Assembly (NCBI RefSeq): GCF_018524365.1
Contig: NZ_JAEKFT010000006.1
Span: forward strand, 62,001-126,000
Origin: Denitromonas iodatirespirans
GTDB lineage: Bacteria > Pseudomonadota > Gammaproteobacteria > Burkholderiales > Rhodocyclaceae
Length of the DNA: 64,000 bases
Direction: 5' to 3'
The notes under the pieces are model-generated. The model was not told the DNA's origin. It did no database searches and saw only the letters and a program-made list of their open reading frames with translations. The position numbers and the translations under genes were made by a program. Shown piece after piece: positions 1-11,339 of this stretch (its first letter is position 1; the number at the start of each line of letters is the position of its first letter).

Positions 1-146
1 AATCAACCGCTGCTCCCGGATTCCGCTTCGCTGCATCCGGACTACGCACCCAGCGACAACGGTCGCCTATCCGCTATCGACGTCTTGAGGTCGGCGGCCC
101 GGGCGGGGGCGACCGCATGCAACAAGTCAATGCCCGGCCGATCCCA
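1..146. other. edge region, no gene recognised
   Basis: This stretch lies outside the ssb terminator at the left window edge. Open frames run through it on the plus strand, but they continue antisense through ssb and the MFS gene and have no recognisable protein content, so I treat them as shadows. I saw no RNA gene or promoter here. Confidence 0.4.
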
Positions 147-187
147 CAACGAAAAACGGAGTCCTCAAGGGACTCCGTTTTTCGTTG
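147..187 (-). terminator. ssb intrinsic terminator
   Basis: A perfect 18-bp inverted repeat (147-164 and 170-187) has a 5-nt loop. A GC-rich core (GGAGTCC/GGACTCC) is flanked by A5 and T5 tracts, so it works as a Rho-independent terminator in either direction. It lies 33 bp past the ssb stop codon, so it most likely ends the MFS-ssb transcript. Confidence 0.9.
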
Positions 188-219
188 CCAGGGCCGCGAG
201 GCCCCGCGCAGGACAGACC

Positions 220-729
220 TCAGAACGGAATATCGTCGTCGAAATCCCCGAACCCGCCACCCGAGCCGCTCGCCGGTGCCGGGCGGTTGCCGCCACCTTG
301 CTGCGGGCGCTGTTGTTGCGGTGCGGGGCGGCTGGCCGGGCGCTGGTCGTAGCCGCCGTCGTCCATCGGCGCGTCGCCGCCGCCACCGCCGCCTTCACGG
401 CCGCCGAGCATCTGCATTTCGTTGGCGCGGATTTCGGTGGTGTAGCGGTCCTGGCCGTTCTGGTCCTGCCACTTGCGGGTCTGCAGGCGGCCTTCGACGT
501 AGATGGCGCGACCTTTCTTGAGGTATTGGCCGGCGATTTCGGCGAGCTTGCCGAAGAACACCACGCGGTGCCATTCGGTCGATTCCTTCTTCTCGCCGGT
601 TTGTTTGTCCTTCCAGGTATCCGTGGTGGCGATGCTCACGTTGCAGATGGCGTCGCCGGACGGGGCGTAGCGGATCTCCGGGTCGCGGCCCAGGTTCCCC
701 ACCAGAATCACTTTATTGACCGATGCCAT
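220..729 (-). CDS. ssb: single-stranded DNA-binding protein SSB
   Basis: This 169-aa SSB coats single-stranded DNA during replication, repair and recombination. The N-terminal OB fold (about residues 1-110) opens with the typical [19 protein letters not shown] Gly/Pro/Gln-rich flexible linker follows, and the protein ends in the acidic tip DFDDDIPF that docks partner proteins. The ATG directly follows the TGA of the upstream MFS gene (TGAATG). The Shine-Dalgarno GGAGGAG lies inside the last MFS codons, so the two genes are probably translationally coupled. Pairing ssb with this transporter, and next to divergent uvrA, is common in bacteria. Length and domains are complete. Confidence 0.97.
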   Translation of the reverse strand: MASVNKVILVGNLGRDPEIRYAPSGDAICNVSIATTDTWKDKQTGEKKESTEWHRVVFFGKLAEIAGQYLKKGRAIYVEGRLQTRKWQDQNGQDRYTTEIRANEMQMLGGREGGGGGGDAPMDDGGYDQRPASRPAPQQQRPQQGGGNRPAPASGSGGGFGDFDDDIPF

Positions 730-2085
730 TCAGACTTCTCCTCCTATCAATTGACGCAGGCGGGCTTCGTCCCACCGGTCCAGATTAACCTTGAGATGCG
801 CCATGCGCGCATCATGTTCGATGACGGCTTCGCGCACGCCGGGCAAATCGAGAATCTGCCGACGAACGGCGTCGATGTCCACTGTTGCAGCGATCGGGTA
901 GCTGCGCGCGGCCACCTTGGGCGGCGGCAGCATGGTCAGCGCCGCGCCCAGCCACAGCAGGGCGGCCAGGGTGGTGACGACGAACACGCTGTCGGCGCCC
1001 ACATGCTGGCTCAGCCAGCCGCCGAGCGTTGCGCCGAGGAACAGGCCCAGCGCCTGGCTGGTGTTGTACACGCCAAGCGCCGCGCCCTTGGAGGCCGGCG
1101 GGGCGACGCGCGAGACCAGCGAGGGCAGCGTGGCTTCGAGAATATTGAAGGCGACGAAGAAGGCCACCAACAGCGCGCCCATCTGCCACACCTGTTCGCG
1201 GCCGAAGAGCAGGCCGAACTGGGTGAGCGCCAACAGGACGATGGCCGCCAGGAAGATGGGCTTGAGGCGGTTCTTGCGCTCGGCCACGATGATGGCCGGA
1301 ATCATCAGCGCGAAGCTGACCAGCACCGCCGGCAGATAGATTTTCCAGTGTTCGGCGACCGGCAGGTTGCCGCGCGCCACCAAGGCGGCCGGCACCACCA
1401 CGAACATGGCCATCTGCACCAGATGCAGGGTGAAGATGCCGAGATTGAGGCGCAGCAGCTGGGTGTCGCGCAGCACGCCGGCAAAGCGCACCGGCTTGGC
1501 CTCGACCTGCGGGGGGTTGGGCACCACGCGGCGCAGCACGACGATGGCCAGCAGGGCGAGCCCGGCGGTCATCCAGAAGATGCCGGGCATGCCGATGGCG
1601 GCATACAGCAACGGCGCAGCCACCAGCGAGACGGCGAACATCAAGCCGATGGTCGAGCCGATCATGGCCATCACCTTGGTGCGGTGCTGCTCGCGGGTGA
1701 GGTCGGCCGCCAGTGCGGTGACCGCGGCGGAAATGGCCCCGGCGCCCTGCAGCGCCCGGCCGACGATGATCCACTGCACGCTATGGGCCATGGCGGCCAG
1801 GGCCGAGCCGGCGGCGAACAGCAGCAGGCCGACGATGATCACCGGCTTGCGGCCGAAGCGGTCGGAGGCGATGCCGAAGGGGATCTGGAAACAGGCCTGG
1901 GTGAGCCCGTAGATGCCCAGCGCCAGCCCGACCAGCGTGAGGTTGTCGCCGCCCGGCAGGGTGTGCGCGTAGACCGCGAACACCGGCAGGATCAGGAACA
2001 GGCCGAGCATGCGCAGGCCGAAGATGCCTGCCAGCGACGCGCCGGTGCGCCGCTCGGCGGATGTCATGGAATCAGTGTCGGCCAT
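730..2085 (-). CDS. MFS transporter, YajR-like with C-terminal YAM domain
   Basis: This 451-aa inner-membrane protein has about twelve hydrophobic segments over residues 20-390. The major-facilitator signature DRFGRKP lies between the second and third segments. After the last helix, roughly residues 395-451 form a soluble tail ([19 protein letters not shown]...) that matches the small ferredoxin-like YAM domain of the drug/proton antiporter YajR. The substrate cannot be told from sequence; proton-driven efflux is the family expectation. The start ATG at 2085 faces uvrA across a 153-bp divergent region. The stop abuts ssb, so the two form an operon. Confidence 0.85.
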   Translation of the reverse strand: MADTDSMTSAERRTGASLAGIFGLRMLGLFLILPVFAVYAHTLPGGDNLTLVGLALGIYGLTQACFQIPFGIASDRFGRKPVIIVGLLLFAAGSALAAMAHSVQWIIVGRALQGAGAISAAVTALAADLTREQHRTKVMAMIGSTIGLMFAVSLVAAPLLYAAIGMPGIFWMTAGLALLAIVVLRRVVPNPPQVEAKPVRFAGVLRDTQLLRLNLGIFTLHLVQMAMFVVVPAALVARGNLPVAEHWKIYLPAVLVSFALMIPAIIVAERKNRLKPIFLAAIVLLALTQFGLLFGREQVWQMGALLVAFFVAFNILEATLPSLVSRVAPPASKGAALGVYNTSQALGLFLGATLGGWLSQHVGADSVFVVTTLAALLWLGAALTMLPPPKVAARSYPIAATVDIDAVRRQILDLPGVREAVIEHDARMAHLKVNLDRWDEARLRQLIGGEV

Positions 2086-2097
2086 GGGAGGCGAAAC

Positions 2098-2127
2098 TTG
2101 GTTCGGGCGAAGTGAATTGCGTATATT
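2098..2127 (+). promoter_or_regulatory. candidate uvrA promoter
   Basis: TTGGTT (2098-2103) and TATATT (2122-2127) are separated by 18 nt, giving a plausible sigma70 promoter about 110 bp before the uvrA ATG. The same AT-rich patch reads TAATAT on the minus strand and could serve the divergent MFS-ssb operon, although I see no good -35 in that direction. I found no clear LexA-type operator. Confidence 0.45.
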
Positions 2128-2238
2128 AGCAGGTTGCGCCGGGCAGGCCGTGCGCGGCGATGGCCCGATCCGTCAGGCCCGGGCGCCGCACATCGCTTCG
2201 CCCACTTGCGACCCACTTTCGGTGACGAACTGCCCGCC

Positions 2239-5067
<2,829 letters not shown>

Positions 5068-5182
5068 AACCCTTTTGGTGTGCGCCTTCCAGGCGGATGT
5101 ACGCGAATATTTGATCCAACGCAAATCCATCCCCGGGCAAGCCGCGTAGCGTTGAATTCCCTTTCTCCGCCCACGGCCGCCC

Positions 5183-7726
5183 ATGAGCATCCGCCTCTTC
5201 ATTTTGCTGACCTCGGCCGTTGTCGGGCTCGTGTTCGTCGGCGGTAGCTGGTATGCCGTCACCAGCGGTTTCGAGGAGACGCTGGCCCGTCATGCGCGCA
5301 ACCAGGCCGAGGAGAGCGCCCGCCTGACCCAGGCCATGCTCTACGAGGTGATGAACACCGGCTGGTATCCGGAGCAGGCCCAGGCCTTCAACGCGGCCCT
5401 GCGCGCCAGCAACCCCGACATGACGATCCGCATCCACAATGCGGCCGCCCCGGGCGCCACGCCGGCCGACCGCGCTAGCGACCCGTTGCTGCGCGAGGTG
5501 CTGGAAAGCGGTGCGGTGCGCGAGCAGACCGTCAAGGGGAATCTACGCAGCGTCTTCCCGCTGGTCGCCGAGGCGCGCTGCCTGAGCTGCCACAACCTGG
5601 CGCAGGAAGGCCAGGTGCTCGGCGCCATCGAGGTGCGCACGCCGCTCGCCCAGGTGGTCGCCGAGGCGCTGTGGGCCTTCTTCTTCAGCGCCATGCCGAG
5701 CATCCTGCTGGGCATCGGCATCGCCTCGGGCGGCGTGTGGTGGGTCAGCCGCCGCATCGGTCGCAGCGTGGAAGCGGTCGAGGAGCAGGTCGATGCCATC
5801 AGCAGCGTGGCCGACCTGAAGGCGCTGAGCAATCCGGCGGAGCAACCGTTCGCTGAAATCGCCCGCATCCAGCAGGCGCTGGGCACCCTGGCGATGCGCC
5901 TGCGCTCGATTGCGGTGGACAAGGACATCCTGCTGTTCGAGATCGGGCTGCTGGAGAAATTCGTCATCACCTCGGAGGTGATCCGCGACTGGCGCGAGTA
6001 CGTCAACCAGCTGCTGACCGACATCAACGCAGTGATCGACGTGCATGTGCTGTTCTCGGTGTTCCAGATCGGCGACGAGGCTTTCGAGGTCGAGGTGTTC
6101 TGGCACGGCCGGCCGGACGATGCGCTGCGCTCACAGATCGAGGCGCAGATCGCCGAGGCGGTGAAGGACCATCCGCGCCTGTCGGGCCCGGCCGAGATCA
6201 CGCTGCGCCATCACCACGACAGCGACGCTGCGCTGTCGACCGCGCTGGACGCCGCCGAGCTGGCGCTCAGGATCAAGTCGCTATTCGTCGAGCAGCCCAA
6301 GATCGGCGGCATCGTCGGCATCGGCGTGCATGCCGACACCCTCGCCGACCAGACGCACATGCTGGTGCTCGAGAGCATCCTGTCCACCCTGCTCAACGTG
6401 GTCGGCTCGATCAAGGCGATCCACAAATACACCCGCGACCTGGAGTACTACGCCACCCGCGACCCGCTCACCGGGCTCTACAACCAGCGCGTGTTCTGGG
6501 AGCTGCTGGGCTACGAGGTCGGCCGCAGCCAGCGCCACGCCAGCCCCTTCACGCTGCTGTTGCTCGATCTGGACAACTTCAAGCTGATCAACGACCACTA
6601 CGGCCACGCGTGCGGCGACCGCTTCCTGCAGCAGTTCTCCGGTGCGGTGGCCGCAGCGCTGCGCCCGGGCGACATCTTCGCCCGCTACGGCGGCGACGAG
6701 TTCGTGGTGGTGCTGCCCGAGGCGGACATGGAACAGGGCTACACGGTCGCCCAGCGGGTGCTGGACGTGGCGCGCGGGGTCGAGATCGAGGCCAAGAACG
6801 GCGATCGCATCCATGCCTCGGCCTCGATCGGCGTCGCCGTCTTCCCCGATCATGCGGCCGACCCGAAAGACCTCTTCCTGTTTGCCGACACCATGATGTA
6901 TCGCGCCAAGGCGGAGGGTAAGGAGCGCGTGCGCCTGCCCACCAATGCGGACGTGATGACCGTTTTCCGCGACCTGTCGGAGATGGGCGTGGCGGTGCTG
7001 GCGGCGGTCGAGGAGAAGCGCATCACCCCCTACTTCCAGCCGATCCTGGGCATCGCCGACAAGCAGGTGGCGGCGGTCGAGGTGCTCTCGCGCATCGAGA
7101 TCAACGGCGAGGTGATCCGCGCCGACCAGTTCATCGAGATCGCCGAAAAGGTCGGCGTCATCCACCGCCTCGACGCCATCGTGATCGAGGCCGCGCTGGC
7201 CAAGGTGGCCGGCACCGATTACGACGGCTACCTGTTCTTCAACCTGTCGCCGCGCGCGCTGGTGCTGTCGGAATTCACCACCACGCTGCGCACCATCGTC
7301 GCCGCCTCGGGCTTCCCGCCCGAGCGCATCGTGTTCGAGATCACCGAGCGCGACACGGTCAAGAACCTGAGCCTGCTGCAGCGCTTCCTCTCCGAACTGC
7401 GGGCGGAGGGTTTCAAGCTGGCCATCGACGACTTCGGCTCCGGCTTCTCGTCCTTCCACTACCTGCGCAATTTCACCTTCGACTTCCTGAAGATCGAAGG
7501 CGATTTCGTCGCCAACATGCTCAGCAGCGAGCGCGACCAGGTGTTCGTGCGCAGCATCACGGCCCTGGCCCGTCAGCTGGATATCAAAGTCATCGCCGAG
7601 TTCGTCGAGAATGCCGAAATCCTCGCCTTGCTCGACGAGATCGGCATCGACTACGCCCAAGGCTATCTGATCGGGCGCCCCACCCAGGAGGCGCCGGGCA
7701 CGCGGCTGGCGCTCTGCACCCGCTGA
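5183..7726 (+). CDS. membrane GGDEF/EAL protein with periplasmic CxxCH sensor
   Basis: This 847-aa protein probably makes or degrades cyclic di-GMP. A transmembrane helix (about 5-27) and a second one (about 161-186) bracket a periplasmic domain with CLSCH at residues 133-137, a c-type haem attachment motif. A cytoplasmic GAF-like stretch follows (about 230-420). The GGDEF domain has an intact GGDEF at 503-507 with an RxxD inhibitory site five residues before it, so it looks active and feedback-inhibited. The C-terminal EAL domain reads EVL at 633. It keeps DDFGSG and EFVEN, which supports a working phosphodiesterase or a binding domain. Haem attachment, and redox or gas sensing, are inferences. 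The ATG at 5183 has a weak ribosome site. Confidence 0.85.
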   Translation: MSIRLFILLTSAVVGLVFVGGSWYAVTSGFEETLARHARNQAEESARLTQAMLYEVMNTGWYPEQAQAFNAALRASNPDMTIRIHNAAAPGATPADRASDPLLREVLESGAVREQTVKGNLRSVFPLVAEARCLSCHNLAQEGQVLGAIEVRTPLAQVVAEALWAFFFSAMPSILLGIGIASGGVWWVSRRIGRSVEAVEEQVDAISSVADLKALSNPAEQPFAEIARIQQALGTLAMRLRSIAVDKDILLFEIGLLEKFVITSEVIRDWREYVNQLLTDINAVIDVHVLFSVFQIGDEAFEVEVFWHGRPDDALRSQIEAQIAEAVKDHPRLSGPAEITLRHHHDSDAALSTALDAAELALRIKSLFVEQPKIGGIVGIGVHADTLADQTHMLVLESILSTLLNVVGSIKAIHKYTRDLEYYATRDPLTGLYNQRVFWELLGYEVGRSQRHASPFTLLLLDLDNFKLINDHYGHACGDRFLQQFSGAVAAALRPGDIFARYGGDEFVVVLPEADMEQGYTVAQRVLDVARGVEIEAKNGDRIHASASIGVAVFPDHAADPKDLFLFADTMMYRAKAEGKERVRLPTNADVMTVFRDLSEMGVAVLAAVEEKRITPYFQPILGIADKQVAAVEVLSRIEINGEVIRADQFIEIAEKVGVIHRLDAIVIEAALAKVAGTDYDGYLFFNLSPRALVLSEFTTTLRTIVAASGFPPERIVFEITERDTVKNLSLLQRFLSELRAEGFKLAIDDFGSGFSSFHYLRNFTFDFLKIEGDFVANMLSSERDQVFVRSITALARQLDIKVIAEFVENAEILALLDEIGIDYAQGYLIGRPTQEAPGTRLALCTR

Positions 7727-7736
7727 TTCGGCCGGC

Positions 7737-8030
7737 TCAGGCTGCGGCGGCCGTCTCGTCGGAGGGCGTTTCGCCGCGGCTCAGGTAGATGGTGCAGGCG
7801 ACCCGCAGCAGTGACGAAAAATTGCCCACGTCGCCATGCCGGTTGAGCAGCTCGTCATGCAGGCGCGCCAGGAACTGCGCCAGGCTGAAGCCTTCGGTCG
7901 CCGCCAGGCGTTCAAGGATGTCCCAGAACTGGCGCTCCAGCGCCACGCTGGTGACATGGCCGTTCAAGCGGATCGACCGCTTCACCGTCTCGTAACTGGC
8001 CGGATCCTGGCCTGAATACAGATTGCACAT
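7737..8030 (-). CDS. ribbon-helix-helix domain protein
   Basis: This 97-aa protein carries a ribbon-helix-helix fold: a strand (SIRLNGHVTSVALE, about residues 18-31) followed by two helices. Small proteins of this type bind DNA as dimers and often repress their own promoter. I chose the ATG at 8030 because AGGAGG sits six bases upstream. A longer in-frame version reaching 8153 would run through the divergent promoter region. A 16-bp palindrome begins 13 bp upstream of the start codon and could be its operator. It is divergent from the DJ-1/PfpI gene, a likely regulatory target. The true target is unknown. Confidence 0.8.
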   Translation of the reverse strand: MCNLYSGQDPASYETVKRSIRLNGHVTSVALERQFWDILERLAATEGFSLAQFLARLHDELLNRHGDVGNFSSLLRVACTIYLSRGETPSDETAAAA

Positions 8031-8042
8031 GATGCCTCCTTG

Positions 8043-8090
8043 TAGCAGTGCACTACTACCCCGACGACGGGTCGACTGCCTACAGTGTAG
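8043..8090. promoter_or_regulatory. palindromic operator candidates between RHH and DJ-1 genes
   Basis: Two symmetric elements lie in the divergent intergenic region. TAGCAGTGCACTACTA (8043-8058) is a 16-bp palindrome with a perfect AGTGCACT core. CTACAGTGTAG (8080-8090) is perfect apart from its central base. Both are built from TAG/CTA half-sites, and their centres are about 35 bp apart. They sit between the two Shine-Dalgarno sequences, which suits autorepression by the ribbon-helix-helix protein. That assignment is inferred. Confidence 0.45.
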
Positions 8091-8146
8091 ATGTCCGCCC
8101 GGCGCTGTCACCGTCGCGCGGCAACCACCCTCTGGAGGAGACGACA

Positions 8147-8728
8147 ATGACACGTAAGATCCTGATGCTGGTCGGCGATTTCGTCGAAGACTACGAAGTG
8201 ATGGTGCCCTTCCAGGCCCTGCTGGCGGTCGGCTACACGGTGCACGCGGTGTGCCCGGACAAACAGGCCGGCGAGCAGATCGCCACCGCCATCCACGACT
8301 TCGAAGGCGACCAGACCTACACCGAAAAGCGCGGCCACAACTTCACCCTCAACGCCAGTTTCGACGCCATCGACCCGGCCGACTACGACGGCCTGTGCAT
8401 TCCCGGCGGCCGGGCGCCCGAATACATCCGCCTCAACCCCCGCGTGCTCGACATCGTGCGCCACTTCGACGGCGCCAAAAAGCCGATCGCCGCCGTCTGC
8501 CACGGCCTGCAGGTGCTGGCCGCCGCCGATGTGCTGCGCGGCAAGCACTGCACCGCCTACCCCGCCTGCGGCCCGGACGTCAGCGCGGCCGGCGGCCACT
8601 ACGAGAGCATTGCGGTCGATGCCGCGATGACCGACGGCCACCTGGTCTCGGCGCCGGCCTGGCCCGCCCATCCGCAGTGGATCGCCCAGTTCCTCGCTCT
8701 GCTCGGCACCACCGTCCACCACGCCTGA
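8147..8728 (+). CDS. DJ-1/PfpI family protein
   Basis: This 193-aa protein belongs to the DJ-1/PfpI superfamily (class I glutamine amidotransferase-like fold), whose members act as deglycases, glyoxalases, chaperones or proteases. The nucleophile elbow AVCHG places Cys118-His119, and Glu14 (FVEDYE) supplies the usual partner carboxylate. The GGRAPEY loop (87-93) is also present. The start at 8147 is preceded by a strong GGAGGAG. The gene stands alone and is divergent from the ribbon-helix-helix gene. A GC-rich hairpin follows it. The substrate cannot be assigned; a role in carbonyl or oxidative stress is the family expectation. Confidence 0.88.
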   Translation: MTRKILMLVGDFVEDYEVMVPFQALLAVGYTVHAVCPDKQAGEQIATAIHDFEGDQTYTEKRGHNFTLNASFDAIDPADYDGLCIPGGRAPEYIRLNPRVLDIVRHFDGAKKPIAAVCHGLQVLAAADVLRGKHCTAYPACGPDVSAAGGHYESIAVDAAMTDGHLVSAPAWPAHPQWIAQFLALLGTTVHHA

Positions 8729-8742
8729 AGGGGCTCCGCCTC

Positions 8743-8765
8743 CGGCCGGCGCCCCGCGCCGGCCG
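8743..8765 (+). terminator. GC-rich hairpin after the DJ-1/PfpI gene
   Basis: A perfect 10-bp stem (CGGCCGGCGC, 8743-8752, and its complement, 8756-8765) has a 3-nt loop and starts 15 bp past the stop codon. There is no T-tract, so it could be a weak terminator or a 3' stabilising stem rather than a classical terminator. Confidence 0.4.
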
Positions 8766-8877
8766 CACGGATCGCCGGGCGTCGGCGGACTACCGCTTTT
8801 GTGCTAGCGTCAGAGCATCACAGACCGGTCGTTGAAACACCGCCCAGCGACCGGCCGCCGACGCCCCGGAGGCCGCC

Positions 8878-9189
8878 ATGCCACAGCCCACGCCGACCAC
8901 ATCCCAAGACCCGCAAAGCCGGTATCTGCGCCGGGTCGAACGTCGCATCAAGGTGCTCGAAACCCTCGAACAGGCCGGCCTGGCCGTCTTCCTGCCGGGC
9001 GACAGCGAGCAACGCCGGCACCATATCGAAATGCTCGCCCGGCTCATCGCCCGCCAGAGCGAACTGCCGGTGCTGAACCGCGCCACCTTCGCGCAGGCCA
9101 CTCAGATGCTGGAGCGCCACCTCGAGGCCATGCAGAAGCTGCTGCCCAACGACGTCCAGCACCGCAACCGCATCCGCCGCAACTGGTAA
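8878..9189 (+). CDS. hypothetical protein, 103 aa
   Basis: I do not recognise this family. The protein is small, soluble, mostly helical by composition and rich in Arg, Gln and His (RRVERRIKVLETLEQAG..., ending HRNRIRRNW), with no signal peptide or membrane segment. CGGAGG sits seven bases before the ATG, and codon use matches its neighbours, so it looks like a real gene. It converges on the LapA gene with only 4 bp between stop codons. Confidence 0.65.
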   Translation: MPQPTPTTSQDPQSRYLRRVERRIKVLETLEQAGLAVFLPGDSEQRRHHIEMLARLIARQSELPVLNRATFAQATQMLERHLEAMQKLLPNDVQHRNRIRRNW

Positions 9190-9193
9190 GCCC

Positions 9194-9490
9194 TCAGTCC
9201 GGCATGCGCGGCCGGTCGGCGGGCGGCGGCGTCGGTACCGCCGGCGCTTGTGCCGGGCGCGCATCGCTCGCCGCATGGCGGGCCTGCCGCGCCGCCTGAC
9301 GCGCCCGCAGCGTCGTCGGCAGCAGTGTCAGCACACCGATCACCACGCCCAGCAGCAGCGCCCACAGCAAGGCCATCGCCACCGAAGTCTCGATCTGCCA
9401 GACGACGAAGCTCAGCGCCACCGGGTGGACGTTCTGCAGTGCGAACACCGCCGCCAGTACCACCGAGACGGTCAACAGCACATTACGCAT
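9194..9490 (-). CDS. LapA-domain membrane protein
   Basis: This 98-aa protein has two hydrophobic helices (about residues 3-20 and 36-60) and the VFALQNVHPVALSF motif of the LapA/DUF1049 family. A polar Ala/Pro-rich cytoplasmic tail follows. Family members include LapA of the E. coli LapA/LapB pair linked to lipopolysaccharide assembly; the function of this paralogue is unknown. Its first 8 bp overlap the end of the antiporter gene, indicating co-translation in a MarR-antiporter-LapA operon. Confidence 0.75.
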   Translation of the reverse strand: MRNVLLTVSVVLAAVFALQNVHPVALSFVVWQIETSVAMALLWALLLGVVIGVLTLLPTTLRARQAARQARHAASDARPAQAPAVPTPPPADRPRMPD

Positions 9491-10763
9491 CCTTGCCCTC
9501 CATCACCGACGGATCGCCGCTAGCGGCGGCGTCATCGGGCACCTCGGCATCCGCGGTGTTTGCCGCGCCATCCTCCGGCACCTCGCCACTGCGCTTGAGC
9601 GCGTACTCGGTGAGCACCGGCCCCACCGTTTCCAGGATCACGATGGCACCGAGCACGATGGCCGACAAGGTGGCGGCGAACTCGGGAAAACGCGCCGCCG
9701 TCATCTGTGTGAGCCCGATCGCCATGCCGGCCATCGGCACCAGCGTCAGCCCCATCAGCGCAGACTGGCGCATGTCGAGCCCGCCGCGCATCAGGATCAT
9801 CACACCGGCGCTCTTGCCGACAAAGCGCGCCGCCACGAAGGCCACCGCCGCGAACCCGGCCGAACTGAGGTCGGACAGATGCAGCCGCGCCCCGGCCACC
9901 ACGAACAGGATGACGAAGAACAGCTCGCCGCCGCTGCCGAAATCGACCGGCAGCACATGCGAGTGGCGGTCGAGATTGCGCGTCATCACGCCGAGGGCCA
10001 AGAGGCTCAGCAGCATCGAGCCATTGGCCAGCTGGGCGACCCCGACGGTGCCGACGATCATGCCGATCAACAAGGCGAACTGCGTCGTTTCGTCCTTCGG
10101 CAACAGGCGCGCCAGTTGCAGCAAGAGCCAGGCGAAGCCGCCGGCAATGCCCACCGACACCCCGAGCACATACAGCGGCTCAAGTACCGCGATCTCCCAG
10201 CCGGCGTTGTGCGCGTAATGGATGAAAGGCAGCAGCGCGGTGTAGGCGAGAAAGGAGAAGATGTTGTTCATCGCCACCAGCATCAGGCTGCGGTCGGTGA
10301 GCGGGCCTTTGGCGCCCAGCTCGCGTACCACCAGCAATACCACGGCGGGCGATGAAGAGATGCCGATGGCCGCGGCCACCGCGGCCTGGATGAGCGGCAC
10401 GTCGAACAGCGTGAGCACGGCGAACACGGCGAGGAAGGCCAGCCCCGCCTCGGCCAGGGCCGCGACGAGCAAGGATCGCTCCTGGCGGGCCAGCGACAGA
10501 TCGAGCAGGCGACCGAGCTGGAACAGGATCAGGCCGAGGGCGACATCGACGAAGACCTGGGCACCGTCGAGCATCTCCGGCGTGAGCAGGCCGGCCACGC
10601 TGGGGCCAAGCACGAAACCGATGGCGATGAAGCCGGTAATGCGCGGCAGGAAGCCACTGCGGTGCGCCAACTCCCCCCCGACCAGCCCGGCCAGCATGAG
10701 CAGGCCAAACAGGACGAATCCATTGAAATCGGGCGGCCACGCGGGCAGAAAGGGCCAGTTCAT
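9483..10763 (-). CDS. cation:proton antiporter, CPA2-like
   Basis: This 426-aa inner-membrane protein has about twelve helices of the Na+(K+)/H+ exchanger domain seen in the KefB/RosB group (GVxIGFVLGPSVAGLL-like segment near residue 50 and a VDVALGLILFQLG stretch after it). It ends in a short acidic cytoplasmic tail (about 390-426) and lacks the RCK/TrkA-N nucleotide-binding domain of full KefB/KefC proteins. Monovalent cation/proton exchange is inferred from the family. It starts 24 bp after the MarR regulator and overlaps the LapA gene, so all three are probably one stress-responsive operon. Confidence 0.82.
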   Translation of the reverse strand: MNWPFLPAWPPDFNGFVLFGLLMLAGLVGGELAHRSGFLPRITGFIAIGFVLGPSVAGLLTPEMLDGAQVFVDVALGLILFQLGRLLDLSLARQERSLLVAALAEAGLAFLAVFAVLTLFDVPLIQAAVAAAIGISSSPAVVLLVVRELGAKGPLTDRSLMLVAMNNIFSFLAYTALLPFIHYAHNAGWEIAVLEPLYVLGVSVGIAGGFAWLLLQLARLLPKDETTQFALLIGMIVGTVGVAQLANGSMLLSLLALGVMTRNLDRHSHVLPVDFGSGGELFFVILFVVAGARLHLSDLSSAGFAAVAFVAARFVGKSAGVMILMRGGLDMRQSALMGLTLVPMAGMAIGLTQMTAARFPEFAATLSAIVLGAIVILETVGPVLTEYALKRSGEVPEDGAANTADAEVPDDAAASGDPSVMEGKDA

Positions 10764-10787
10764 CGCCTCACCTGCTCGGCCAAACGC

Positions 10788-11264
10788 TTAAAGATCCGAA
10801 AACGGACGGCCGGCGGCATCGTCCTGCACCGACATTTGCGTGGCGAGCAGCTGCAGGTCACCGCTCAGGCGCGACAGCACCTCCTGCGGCAAACGGGCCA
10901 ACGCGTCGGGCAGCAGGCCGGCCACCGGCTCGGGCGCCTTCGCCAGCGTGTCGCGACCGGTGTCGGTCAGGTACAGCTTGACCACCCGCTGATCGGCCGT
11001 CGACCGCTCGCGCCGGAGCAGCCCGGCCTTTTCGGCCTTGGCCAGCAGGTTGCTGGCGGTGGACGGATGGATGGCCATGGCACTTGCCAGCTCGGTGACC
11101 CGCATGCCGGGCTGGCGCGCCAGCAGAGCCAGCGCCCACACCTGGGCACCACTCGCACCGCAGCGGCGCTCGATACTCTGAAGGTGATGGCGCACTGCCG
11201 CGTAAATGGCGCGGAACAGACGCAAGGCGTCATGGGTGGTCGGGTTGCTCACGGATGCGCTCAT
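10788..11264 (-). CDS. MarR family transcriptional regulator
   Basis: This 158-aa winged-helix repressor has a recognition region (VTELASAMAIHPSTASNLLA) followed by the wing (RRERSTADQRVVKLYLT) typical of MarR proteins. It probably controls its own operon with the downstream antiporter and LapA genes. A palindrome (GTTTTGTGCAAAAC) lies only 7-20 bp upstream of the start codon. I see no convincing Shine-Dalgarno before the ATG at 11264, so the mRNA could be leaderless or the start could lie slightly elsewhere. The ligand is unknown. Confidence 0.85.
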   Translation of the reverse strand: MSASVSNPTTHDALRLFRAIYAAVRHHLQSIERRCGASGAQVWALALLARQPGMRVTELASAMAIHPSTASNLLAKAEKAGLLRRERSTADQRVVKLYLTDTGRDTLAKAPEPVAGLLPDALARLPQEVLSRLSGDLQLLATQMSVQDDAAGRPFSDL

Positions 11265-11270
11265 GATTTA

Positions 11271-11284
11271 GTTTTGTGCAAAAC
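11271..11284. promoter_or_regulatory. MarR operator candidate
   Basis: GTTTTG-TG-CAAAAC is a perfect 6-bp inverted repeat around a 2-bp centre, 7 bp upstream of the marR start codon. Size, AT-rich arms and position fit an autoregulatory MarR-family site. Binding is inferred. Confidence 0.5.
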
Positions 11285-11339
11285 AAACGCATCATAAGCG
11301 GAGCCCTTCGGTGGCGTCCAGCGCCGCCACAGTACGACA

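Noticed and set aside
85-2115. A 676-codon plus-strand frame through the ssb and MFS region
   Set aside because: It runs across an intrinsic terminator and is antisense to two well-supported genes.
2100-2238. LexA/SOS box before uvrA
   Set aside because: No CTGT-N8-ACAG or similar symmetric element was seen in the divergent region.
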